The position numbers were made by a program, and so were the translations under genes. From Fervidibacter canadensis (GTDB lineage Bacteria; Armatimonadota; Fervidibacteria; Fervidibacterales; Fervidibacteraceae), in contig JBGOEJ010000009.1 of assembly GCA_041446545.1 (NCBI GenBank), forward strand, positions 54,990-118,989: DNA of 64,000 nucleotides, in the 5' to 3' direction. The notes under the pieces were generated by a model. It saw only the letters and a list, made by a program, of their open reading frames with translations, was not told where the DNA came from and did no database searches. Shown here one piece after another: positions 1 to 7,017 of the stretch. Numbering within the stretch: position 1 is the first letter of the stretch; the number at the start of each line of letters is the position of its first letter.

Positions 1-796
1 TCGGTTCGGCGTGGGTTTCGTAGTAAGCGAAGGCGGCTTCCAGCGACAAGGTGAGCGGACCTGTCGTCCCGTAAGGACGCAACCGCAAATCCACGCGGTA
101 GAGGCGTCCATAGGCGGTGACTTCTGTCAGCGCTGTCACAAACTTTCGCACCCATCGTTCGGCGGCGGATGGGTCGCCGTCGTGAAAAACGGCAAGGTCA
201 ATGTCGGAACTGTAGTTGAGTTCGCCCGCTCCCAGTTTACCGAAGGCGACGACGAACGGGCGAAAGTTTTGAGGGGGCATCAATGTCACGACGGCGTTGA
301 CGAGGGCTTCCGCGAGGTCAGAAAGTTCCCGCGTGACGGTCGGCACATCCATCAGTCCAAGCAAGTCGGCGGCAATCAGCCGCACCATCTCACGGCGGCG
401 GAAACGCCGCAGGGCATCTAACTGGCTCGCCAGCGTTTTAAAAGGGGCGATGGCATCGTTCAATTCAGCCCGCAATTGAGCCAATCCCTTCGGTTGCGCC
501 AACCGAGAGCGTTCGGCGAGCAAGGGCAAATATTCGGGATGCAAAGTCAAGGTGCGCGCCGCAAAATGGCTGCCGCTGAGGACAACGAGCAGCGCTTCCA
601 AAGTCGCCGGGTCATCCGCAAGGTAGGAGAGCAAAGCAGTGGGGTTGCTCGCCGCTTCGGCAAGGTGCAAGAGGGCGTTCAAAGCGCCTTCGGGGTCGGG
701 CGCAGCGTCCAACGCCATCGCCAGCAAAGTTTTGAAACGCTCCCGCAGCCCATCGGGCAAAAAGGAGAGTAACTTTTCTGTCAAGCGACGCTCCAT
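1..796 (-). CDS. glnE: Glutamine synthetase adenylyltransferase GlnE, N-terminal part (cut by window edge)
   Basis: The reverse-strand frame is open from an ATG at 796 to the left edge of the window, giving the first 265 residues. It contains the GlnE/nucleotidyltransferase signature FGKLGAGELNYSSDIDL near residue 200, with the paired Asp residues that bind metal and ATP, preceded by the helical region usual for the family (RRREMVRLIAADL). GlnE adenylylates and deadenylylates glutamine synthetase, so it tunes nitrogen assimilation in the cytoplasm. The family usually has two catalytic halves of about 450 residues each; only part of the first is visible. An AAGGTGA Shine-Dalgarno-like stretch lies upstream of the ATG. 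It is divergent from the neighbouring tenA. No glnA or glnB is in the window. Confidence 0.9.
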   Translation of the reverse strand, partial: MERRLTEKLLSFLPDGLRERFKTLLAMALDAAPDPEGALNALLHLAEAASNPTALLSYLADDPATLEALLVVLSGSHFAARTLTLHPEYLPLLAERSRLAQPKGLAQLRAELNDAIAPFKTLASQLDALRRFRRREMVRLIAADLLGLMDVPTVTRELSDLAEALVNAVVTLMPPQNFRPFVVAFGKLGAGELNYSSDIDLAVFHDGDPSAAERWVRKFVTALTEVTAYGRLYRVDLRLRPYGTTGPLTLSLEAAFAYYETHAEP

Positions 797-961
797 CGCC
801 TTCGTCACCTTCGGGCATTGTAACGCTGAAGGGAAGGGAGAGGTGACGGGAAATGGCGGGAAGGGGCATCAACGCCGAGGGAAACTTCGCACTGGTGGGC
901 AAGAGAGCCGTTATCATTCGGGTGGTCTTGGGACGCATCACGACGAAGGAAGGTGATGAGC

Positions 962-1624
962 ATGGCGTTCCCACAGCGCCTTTGGGAGAGCATCGGCGAT
1001 GTCTTTGCTCGCATCCTTGCCCATCCGTTCCTGACGGGGCTAACGGATGGGACTTTGGACGAAGAAGCCTTCCGCTTCTATGTCGTTCAGGATGCCCTTT
1101 ACCTGCGGGACTTTGCTCGCGGGCTTTCGGTGTTGGCGGCGAAAGCGCCTGAGGATGATTGGTTGGTGATGTTCTGCGAGCATGCCAAGACCGCCATCGT
1201 CGTGGAGCGGGCATTGCACGAAAGTTTCTTCCGCACTTGGGACATGAGCGCCGAGCAAGTTTATGCGACGCCGATGGCGCCGACGAACCTGCTTTACACG
1301 AGTTACCTTTTGCGGGTCGCTTACGAGCGTCCCTTTTACGAGGGTGTCGCCGCTTTCCTGCCCTGCTACTGGATTTACTGGGAAGTCGGCAAAGCGCTGG
1401 AGCAAAAAGGGTCGCCCAACCCGTTGTATCGCCGCTGGATTGACACTTACGCCAGCGCCGAGTTTGAGCAAGTCGTTCGGCAAGTCTTGGCGGTCACTGA
1501 CCACATCGCCGAAGGATTGACCGAAGGGCAGCGGCAAGGGATGCAGCAACATTTCATCACGACCAGCCGCTTTGAGTGGCTGTTTTGGGACATGGCGTAT
1601 CGGCAGGAACGATGGGCAATTTGA
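962..1624 (+). CDS. tenA: TenA-family aminopyrimidine aminohydrolase / thiaminase II
   Basis: The 220-residue protein matches the all-helical TenA fold. Starting at the ATG at 962, the residues important in Bacillus subtilis TenA fall at the same numbers: Asp44 and Tyr47 (QDALYL), Cys135 (LPCYWIY) and Glu205 (RFEWLFWD). This agreement, and an AGGTGA Shine-Dalgarno at 951-956, favours 962 over the upstream GTG at 953 or ATG at 956. TenA hydrolyses amino-HMP or formylamino-HMP in thiamine salvage, and some members degrade thiamine; which reaction applies here is not shown. It overlaps the next gene by 13 bases, so the two are probably cotranscribed. No thiamine-biosynthesis neighbour and no obvious TPP riboswitch is seen, but a thiamine-binding protein lies at 21463. 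Confidence 0.9.
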   Translation: MAFPQRLWESIGDVFARILAHPFLTGLTDGTLDEEAFRFYVVQDALYLRDFARGLSVLAAKAPEDDWLVMFCEHAKTAIVVERALHESFFRTWDMSAEQVYATPMAPTNLLYTSYLLRVAYERPFYEGVAAFLPCYWIYWEVGKALEQKGSPNPLYRRWIDTYASAEFEQVVRQVLAVTDHIAEGLTEGQRQGMQQHFITTSRFEWLFWDMAYRQERWAI

Positions 1625-2202
1625 GCGGAAAGGAGCGATGGGAATTGCCTTGGACTGGACGACCGCTCATGGGTGCGGGTTTGAAAGGCATTCGGTTGCT
1701 GGTGATGGATGTGGACGGGGTTTTGACGGGCGGCGAAATTGCCCTCCTCAGCAATGGCGAGGAGATGCGCTTGTTCAACTCGCAAGATGGTGTCGGACTA
1801 ATGGTGGCGCATTTGGCAGGGTTACAGACGGCCCTGATCACAGGGCGGGCGACGGAAGCCGTCCGAAAGCGCGCCGAAGAAGTCCGCATCACCCATCTGG
1901 TCATGGGCACTTTTCAGAAACTGCCACCTTTGCAAGAGTTGTGCGGGCAACTGGGCTTGACATTGGATGCCGTCGCTTACATCGGCGACGATGTGCCTGA
2001 CATCCCGCCGATGAAACGGGTCGGATTTGCCGTCGCCGTCGCCAATGCGGTGGACGAGGTGAAACGCATTGCCCATTACATCACCCAACGGCGGGGAGGC
2101 GAAGGCGCCGTTCGGGAGGTCGTGGAGTTGATTTTGAAGGCACAAGGCAAATGGGAAACGACGGTCGGCAACTTCATCGGCGATGCCGATTGGATGCGCT
2201 GA
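1612..2202 (+). CDS. KdsC-like HAD phosphatase
   Basis: The protein has a small HAD core without a cap. Motif I is MDVDGVL (nucleophile Asp33, acid/base Asp35), motif II is ITGRAT, a Lys follows in TFQKLPP, and motif IV is YIGDDVPDIPPM. This is the layout of 3-deoxy-D-manno-octulosonate 8-phosphate phosphatases and related sugar-phosphate phosphatases of about 180 residues. Substrate is not proven, and no other Kdo gene is nearby. The start is uncertain: ATG 1612 overlaps the end of tenA and has a weak AGGA, while the in-frame ATG at 1669 would remove a non-conserved leader. A strong AAGGAG precedes an ATG at 1638, but that ATG is in another frame. Confidence 0.8.
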   Translation: MGNLSGKERWELPWTGRPLMGAGLKGIRLLVMDVDGVLTGGEIALLSNGEEMRLFNSQDGVGLMVAHLAGLQTALITGRATEAVRKRAEEVRITHLVMGTFQKLPPLQELCGQLGLTLDAVAYIGDDVPDIPPMKRVGFAVAVANAVDEVKRIAHYITQRRGGEGAVREVVELILKAQGKWETTVGNFIGDADWMR

Positions 2203-2226
2203 CGATGCCCTTTCGTCACCGCCCAA

Positions 2227-3405
2227 TCACTCAGGCACGGGTCGGATTTCGGCGATGGTCATCTCGTAAAGGGTTCGCTTTTTGTCACGGGCACGGGCTC
2301 GGACGATGTATTGGTCGCGCCCGACTTTTCGGTAACTTTCCAGCATATTGCCCGCAAAGGCGCTGAGGATGCGTTCTTTCTCCTTGGGATGCAAACCGGT
2401 CAACTCCTGCAAGGTGACGGGGTTGAGGTAGTCGGGAACTTCATTGAGGCTTTCCAGATGAATGCGCAGTCGCCGTAAGGCTTCCATGCAAGCGGTGCGG
2501 CGGGCAAAATCGGTGGACGCATAACTCCATCCGCCCGGTGCTAAACCGAGGATTTGCAAGAAGGGGTCAAGAAGGTTTGTCAAGCCCCACTCAATGCGCT
2601 GCAGCCAGTGAGGGGGTTGCTCAAAGCGACGCAAAGAAGCGACTTGAGCGAACAGGAAGCGCTGGACTTCAGGCGGTAAAGGCGCAGCCCCTGCCAATTG
2701 GTAACCGCTGGCGCTGGCGGCTTGCCCTGGTTGTGACGGGGTTTCGGCGATAGGTGTTCGGAAACGCACCGACCCTTCCACGACTTGCACGAGGGTTTGT
2801 TGGTTGGCAGGGTCGTAGACCACACGGAAAGCAGTTCCTCGCACGGCAGCGACCGCTGTCGGCGTGCAAACCGCCGCTTGCGAACGCGCCCCAAAAAACT
2901 GGGAGACATAGGCGATGGCGGAGCCGAAACGCACCATGAAGGAACGATCCCGCATGCCGCCTCGGGCAAAATCCAACAACCGCACTTCCAATTCGGTGTT
3001 GGGTTCTAACTGGACGGCACTGCCATCGGGGAAGACGAGGGTGGCGCTACTTTGCTGTCCCGTTCGCACCAAATCTTTATCGTGCAATGCCATGTTGGGT
3101 TCGGCGACGACCCATTGACCTTTATCGTGAGGCAACACTTGGACATTGCCCGTGAAAGCCACCAAGGTCGCTTTGAACTCCTTGCTCTCCCGCCGAATGC
3201 CGTCAGCGATAAGCACGATTAAGAGGACGAGGGCGAGCGGGATAAGGGTTTTTGCCCATCCAGGCATCGCCCGCAGCCAACCGAAATAATCACGGCGGCG
3301 TTTAAGCCGTTCCTTTCGTCGTTGCTCCCGCTCGGCTTGCTGAACGAGTTCCACCAACAACTCCGCATCGCTTTTAGGCTTGTTCTTGGTGGACCGCCGC
3401 CACAT
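2227..3405 (-). CDS. FecR-domain membrane protein
   Basis: The 392-residue protein starts with a basic, coiled-coil-prone cytoplasmic tail (residues 1-50), then has one membrane span (about 53-67) and a FecR-type beta-rich domain (about 84-215; phrases VRTGQQSSATLVFPDG and AAVRGTAF are typical). The C-terminal half is helical and ends in a region about helix-hairpin length that I do not recognise. FecR domains are periplasmic sensors or cell-surface polysaccharide-associated modules. The gene overlaps the 3' end of the upstream cyclase gene by 32 bases. CHASE2-cyclase and FecR-domain genes are commonly paired, so the two products probably act together. The ligand is unknown. Confidence 0.75.
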   Translation of the reverse strand: MWRRSTKNKPKSDAELLVELVQQAEREQRRKERLKRRRDYFGWLRAMPGWAKTLIPLALVLLIVLIADGIRRESKEFKATLVAFTGNVQVLPHDKGQWVVAEPNMALHDKDLVRTGQQSSATLVFPDGSAVQLEPNTELEVRLLDFARGGMRDRSFMVRFGSAIAYVSQFFGARSQAAVCTPTAVAAVRGTAFRVVYDPANQQTLVQVVEGSVRFRTPIAETPSQPGQAASASGYQLAGAAPLPPEVQRFLFAQVASLRRFEQPPHWLQRIEWGLTNLLDPFLQILGLAPGGWSYASTDFARRTACMEALRRLRIHLESLNEVPDYLNPVTLQELTGLHPKEKERILSAFAGNMLESYRKVGRDQYIVRARARDKKRTLYEMTIAEIRPVPE

Positions 3406-5311
3406 CGCTTTTCACCTCCTGATGGGTTTCAAGACGGCGGACAGCGAAGACGCGAACAGGTTGTTCACGCCCTCGCACATTGACCGTGCCCAAATCGTCA
3501 AAGACGACCCTTTCACCCAACGCCGCCATCGCTTCCTGCCGCACCTCATCGCTGACAAGCAACGGGACTTTGAAATCCTTCGTCATCGTTTGGAGGCGGG
3601 ATGCCAAGTTGACGGTATCGCCTAAAGCGGTGTATTGCACCCGTTGAGGCGTCCCGATGTTCCCGACGATGGCTTCGCCGACATGGATGCCGATGCCGAT
3701 GCGGAAGGTCGGCAACCCTTCCGCTTGCCAACCCTCATTGAGCCGCTTGAGCCGTTCCAACATCTCCAACGCAGTCAAGACCGCCAAGGCGCTGACATTG
3801 GCATCATCGGACAAAAAGGGACCGAAAAGCGCCATCACGGCGTCGCCGATGAACTTGTCCAAGACACCCCGATGGCGCTGCACGGCATCGGTCATCTCTG
3901 TCAGATACTCCCGCATCTGTCGGACGACCAACTCAGGCGGGTTTTGCTCGGCGTAAGAGGTGAAGCCACGAACATCGGAGAACAAAACGGCAACGCGTCG
4001 GCGCGTCCCTTCTTGATGGGCGATTTCTGGGTTGCGGACAATTTCTTCCACGACTTCGGGGGCGACATAGAGGGCGAACATTTGGCGAATTTGTCGCTTC
4101 TGGGCTTCTTCCTCGGCTAACCGTTGTAAGCCCATCAACAGCGTCGCACTTAACCAGCCCACCAGTGGCACTCCCCATGCGGGCAACCACTGCTTCCACC
4201 AAAATGCTACTTCCATGCCAGCGATGACGATGAAGAGGGTCGCAAGAGCACCCACCGTCGCTGTCTTGACAGGAAAGCGGGTGTAAAGGACTAAAGGTGC
4301 GCCGAGGGCGAGCAAAACGAACAGCCATTGCAATGTCAAAGGAAGAGGACGGGCAGGTGGCAAGAAAAGCAAGTTGGCGAGAATTTCTGCGTTCAACTCC
4401 ACACCTCGCAATCCGTTGTCAAGGGGCGTCGGTCGGATATCCGTCGTTCCCGTCGCCGTCTCGCCGACGAGGATGATCTTGCCCGCAAATTTTTCGGGAG
4501 GCATCGTCAAGGCGTCGGCGAAACTGACCGTGGGGACGGGTGAACCGAGCCCAACATACTGGTCGCCTCTTCGGGCGATGGGACGAAGCCAAAGGACGCC
4601 CTTGTCTAACCTTTCAGCAGCAAGGGACAAGGGACGCAGGGCGCGGGACGAGAGAGGGTAAATGCCTTGAGCGACGCAAGCGATGGCGAGGGTGAAGTGG
4701 GGCAGCAGCCGTCCCTCTTCTGTCACTCGCAACAAAACGGGCGAACGATAAATCCCGTCAGGGTCGGCGTTGACATCGGCATAACCGAGGGCACATGCCG
4801 CATCCATCAGAGAAGGGATGGGAGGCTGAAAAGTGGCGGAGTAAGCGAGGGGCAAAGGCAAGTTGTCCACCTTTGGGAACTTCGCCATCAGGTGGCGGGT
4901 GACGGCTTGCTCTCTTGCCGACAAGGTTCGCCCTTGCCATTGATGGAAAGGCAAAACGACCCGCCCATGACGGCGGATGGCGTGGGCAAATTCGGCATCG
5001 CCTTGCGGGTCCCGCTCGTCGGGTTCAGCGAACAAAATGTCAATCCCGACGGCTTTCGCTTGCTGAAGGCGACGGAGCAATTCGGCATAACGCCTTCGCG
5101 ACCAGTAACGCAAGCGACCGAACTTTTGAAGGGTCTTATCGTCAATGGCAACGACGAGGATGTCTTGAGGAAAGGGTGTCGGACGGACGAGGGCTTGCCA
5201 GCGCCAGTGGGCATCATTCAACCAACGGGTCAAACCGGCAGTGACACCCCACCAATTCAGCAACGCCATCGCCAGAAAAACGCCGACCAACCCACGCTGC
5301 CAAGGAGGCAT
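3374..5311 (-). CDS. CHASE2-domain class III adenylate cyclase
   Basis: The 645-residue protein has an N-terminal membrane span, a large extracytoplasmic CHASE2 sensor (about 30-310), three closely spaced membrane spans (about 325-405) and a C-terminal class III cyclase domain from about 440. Catalytic features are visible: metal-binding Asp in LFSDVRGFT and in KFIGDAVMALFG, the Lys of DKFIGD and the Asp of TALGDTVNLASR (the Lys/Asp pair that selects ATP rather than GTP), and the transition-state Asn and Arg of NLASR. It should make cAMP in response to an external signal. The ATG at 5311 follows a GAGGTGA site. The downstream FecR gene overlaps its end. Confidence 0.9.
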   Translation of the reverse strand: MPPWQRGLVGVFLAMALLNWWGVTAGLTRWLNDAHWRWQALVRPTPFPQDILVVAIDDKTLQKFGRLRYWSRRRYAELLRRLQQAKAVGIDILFAEPDERDPQGDAEFAHAIRRHGRVVLPFHQWQGRTLSAREQAVTRHLMAKFPKVDNLPLPLAYSATFQPPIPSLMDAACALGYADVNADPDGIYRSPVLLRVTEEGRLLPHFTLAIACVAQGIYPLSSRALRPLSLAAERLDKGVLWLRPIARRGDQYVGLGSPVPTVSFADALTMPPEKFAGKIILVGETATGTTDIRPTPLDNGLRGVELNAEILANLLFLPPARPLPLTLQWLFVLLALGAPLVLYTRFPVKTATVGALATLFIVIAGMEVAFWWKQWLPAWGVPLVGWLSATLLMGLQRLAEEEAQKRQIRQMFALYVAPEVVEEIVRNPEIAHQEGTRRRVAVLFSDVRGFTSYAEQNPPELVVRQMREYLTEMTDAVQRHRGVLDKFIGDAVMALFGPFLSDDANVSALAVLTALEMLERLKRLNEGWQAEGLPTFRIGIGIHVGEAIVGNIGTPQRVQYTALGDTVNLASRLQTMTKDFKVPLLVSDEVRQEAMAALGERVVFDDLGTVNVRGREQPVRVFAVRRLETHQEVKSDVAAVHQEQA

Positions 5312-5392
5312 CGTTCGTCACCTCATCGGGCACGCTGTCGCTTTTATGCCACAGTCAAGGCGAGTCTTTTGTGACCAAAGTCATCGGAGAGG

Positions 5393-5962
5393 TCAGCGTG
5401 GGGGCGGCAAGGGCTTGAACAAAATCTCGCCTCGCTCCTGCATCTCCCGCAGTTCGTCAGGCGTCACCGCCATCGTAGAGCCATCGGCAAACAAGAGCAG
5501 GATTTTTCCGTCATGGCGACCGGGAACGGGAATGTCGTCGCCTTTGCCGACAGCGTTGCGACGGCTCTGGCGCGTCTCGTAAATCAAGACGACTTTGCTT
5601 TGCGGATACATTTCGGGATGCCAACGAGGAGTTTGATGCTCTTCGTCCCAAGCGTAAGCGTTCATGGCGTAACCGTAACCGCCTCGCCCTTCCAACTTAG
5701 GGCAATGGAAAACGAAGCGGCGTTGACTGGGCGGGATGAACTCCTCCAACGCATCGCACCAATGATTGGGCGGCGGCAGCAGGTTGTCGGTGCGTTCCAA
5801 GTAAAGTTGCAGAGCCGCCGCCAATCGTCCCAACCGAGAAGCGCACAATTTTTCCAGTTGCTCTTCCTGCTGCTTTTGCAACCGAGGGCGCAGCACGACT
5901 AAGGTGACGCTCATCCCAACGATGGCGATGAAGATGAGGATGGCAGTTGCGACACCACGCAT
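5393..5962 (-). CDS. Membrane-anchored H-X9-DG protein (prepilin-processing-associated type)
   Basis: The 189-residue protein has an N-terminal hydrophobic helix (residues 5-24), a coiled-coil-like segment (QKQQEEQLEKL) and a C-terminal H-X9-DG motif (RHDGKILLLFADG). That motif is typical of the very numerous DUF1559/prepilin-like proteins of Planctomycetes and Armatimonadota. Unlike the classic members it lacks an evident GFTLIELL prepilin cleavage site, so it may stay anchored by the N-terminal helix. Function is unknown. It lies upstream of the CHASE2-cyclase gene on the same strand with an 81-base gap and may be expressed with it. Confidence 0.65.
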   Translation of the reverse strand: MRGVATAILIFIAIVGMSVTLVVLRPRLQKQQEEQLEKLCASRLGRLAAALQLYLERTDNLLPPPNHWCDALEEFIPPSQRRFVFHCPKLEGRGGYGYAMNAYAWDEEHQTPRWHPEMYPQSKVVLIYETRQSRRNAVGKGDDIPVPGRHDGKILLLFADGSTMAVTPDELREMQERGEILFKPLPPPR

Positions 5963-6016
5963 CGTCGGTCACCTCGTCCGTAAAATATGCGGCGGCAAAG
6001 CAAGGAGGCGATAGGG

Positions 6017-6955
6017 ATGGCGTTCTTCGTGACCGAAAGTCAAGTCGTTAAGTTGCTGGACATGCCGACAGCGCTCGCTGCCGTTGAGGAAGTGATGCGG
6101 TTGCATGGGCAAGGGCGCGCTGTCAATCATCCTCGCCAGCGCGTCCGACGAGAAGGCGTCCTCTTGCACTGGATGGGCGCTGCCGTCCCTGAGTGGGGAT
6201 TGACGGGCTTTAAGGTTTACACGCCTCAATCGGTGCTCTTTTTCCTTTACGGCGTCAACGGCGAATTGTTGATGGTGGCGGAAGCGGCAAGGTTAGGGCA
6301 AATCCGAACGGGCGCCGCATCGGGCGTCGCCACCCAGTTCATGGCGCGAAAGGATGCTACGGTCGTCGGCATAATCGGGGCAGGTTTTCAAGCCGAAACG
6401 CAATTGCTCGCCCTCTGTCAAGTGCGCCCTATTCAGAAAATCTTCGTCTTCAGCCGAACGGCTGAACGAAGGGAAACTTTTGCCCGAAGGATGAGCGACC
6501 AATTGGGCATTCCCGTCCTCGCCGTCGCTTCTGCCGAAGCAGCCGTCAAGGATGCTGACATCGTGGTGACCGTCACGACTTCCAAAGAACCTGTCTTGCT
6601 GGGAGCATGGCTAAAGGCAGGGATGCACATTAATGCCGTCGGAAGCAACGCCCTTGTGCGCCATGAGTTGGACACAGAAGCCGTTCGGCGCTGCCATCGC
6701 CTTGTCGTGGACGATCGGGTGCAAGCCAAGATGGAATGTGGCGATTTGCTGATGGCGGCTGAAAAAGGCGACATAGCGTGGGATCGCTTGGTGGAGTTGG
6801 GCGAAGTCGTCGCAGGCAAAGTGGCAGGGCGCGAACGGGACGACGAAATCACCCTCTTTGAGTCGCAAGGCATCGCCCTTTGGGATTTGGCAGTCGGCAG
6901 GGTTGTCTACGAGCGGACAAAAGAGCAGGGCGTTGGCGATCCCTTGCCCTTTTGA
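6017..6955 (+). CDS. Ornithine cyclodeaminase / mu-crystallin family protein
   Basis: The 312-residue protein fits the ornithine cyclodeaminase/mu-crystallin fold: an N-terminal substrate region (GAAVPEWGLTGFKVYT), the conserved RTGAASGVATQFMARKD segment, and a Rossmann NAD(P) site VVGIIGAGFQAETQL followed by FVFSRT and INAVGSN. Members include ornithine cyclodeaminase, alanine dehydrogenase of the same fold and ketimine reductases; the substrate cannot be told from sequence. The start at 6017 is chosen because AAGGAGG lies eight bases upstream (6002-6008). An in-frame upstream ATG at 5987 lacks such a site. Confidence 0.85.
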   Translation: MAFFVTESQVVKLLDMPTALAAVEEVMRLHGQGRAVNHPRQRVRREGVLLHWMGAAVPEWGLTGFKVYTPQSVLFFLYGVNGELLMVAEAARLGQIRTGAASGVATQFMARKDATVVGIIGAGFQAETQLLALCQVRPIQKIFVFSRTAERRETFARRMSDQLGIPVLAVASAEAAVKDADIVVTVTTSKEPVLLGAWLKAGMHINAVGSNALVRHELDTEAVRRCHRLVVDDRVQAKMECGDLLMAAEKGDIAWDRLVELGEVVAGKVAGRERDDEITLFESQGIALWDLAVGRVVYERTKEQGVGDPLPF

Positions 6956-6974
6956 GATTGAGGCGGGCTATAAT
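6944..6974 (+). promoter_or_regulatory. Candidate sigma70-type promoter for the radical SAM gene
   Basis: A perfect TATAAT at 6969-6974 is preceded by TTGCCC at 6944-6949 with a 19-base spacer. It lies 44 bases before the ATG at 7018 and overlaps the end of the previous gene. The -10 element is good; the -35 and the spacer are weak. Confidence 0.4.
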
Positions 6975-7017
6975 TGCCGTCGGGCGTCGTCCAATGCCCC
7001 AAACGAGGTGAGCCACG

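Noticed and set aside
797..961. TPP riboswitch upstream of tenA
   Set aside because: The 165-base region has none of the conserved TPP-aptamer words (such as CTGAGA with ACCTGATCT).
612..1214. A 200-residue minus-strand frame between glnE and tenA
   Set aside because: It overlaps both real genes in other frames and is rich in Arg, Pro and Ser as usual for shadow frames.
1638..2000. An ATG with a strong AAGGAG inside the kdsC-like gene
   Set aside because: The frame it opens has no HAD motif; the motifs are all in the frame starting at 1612 or 1669.
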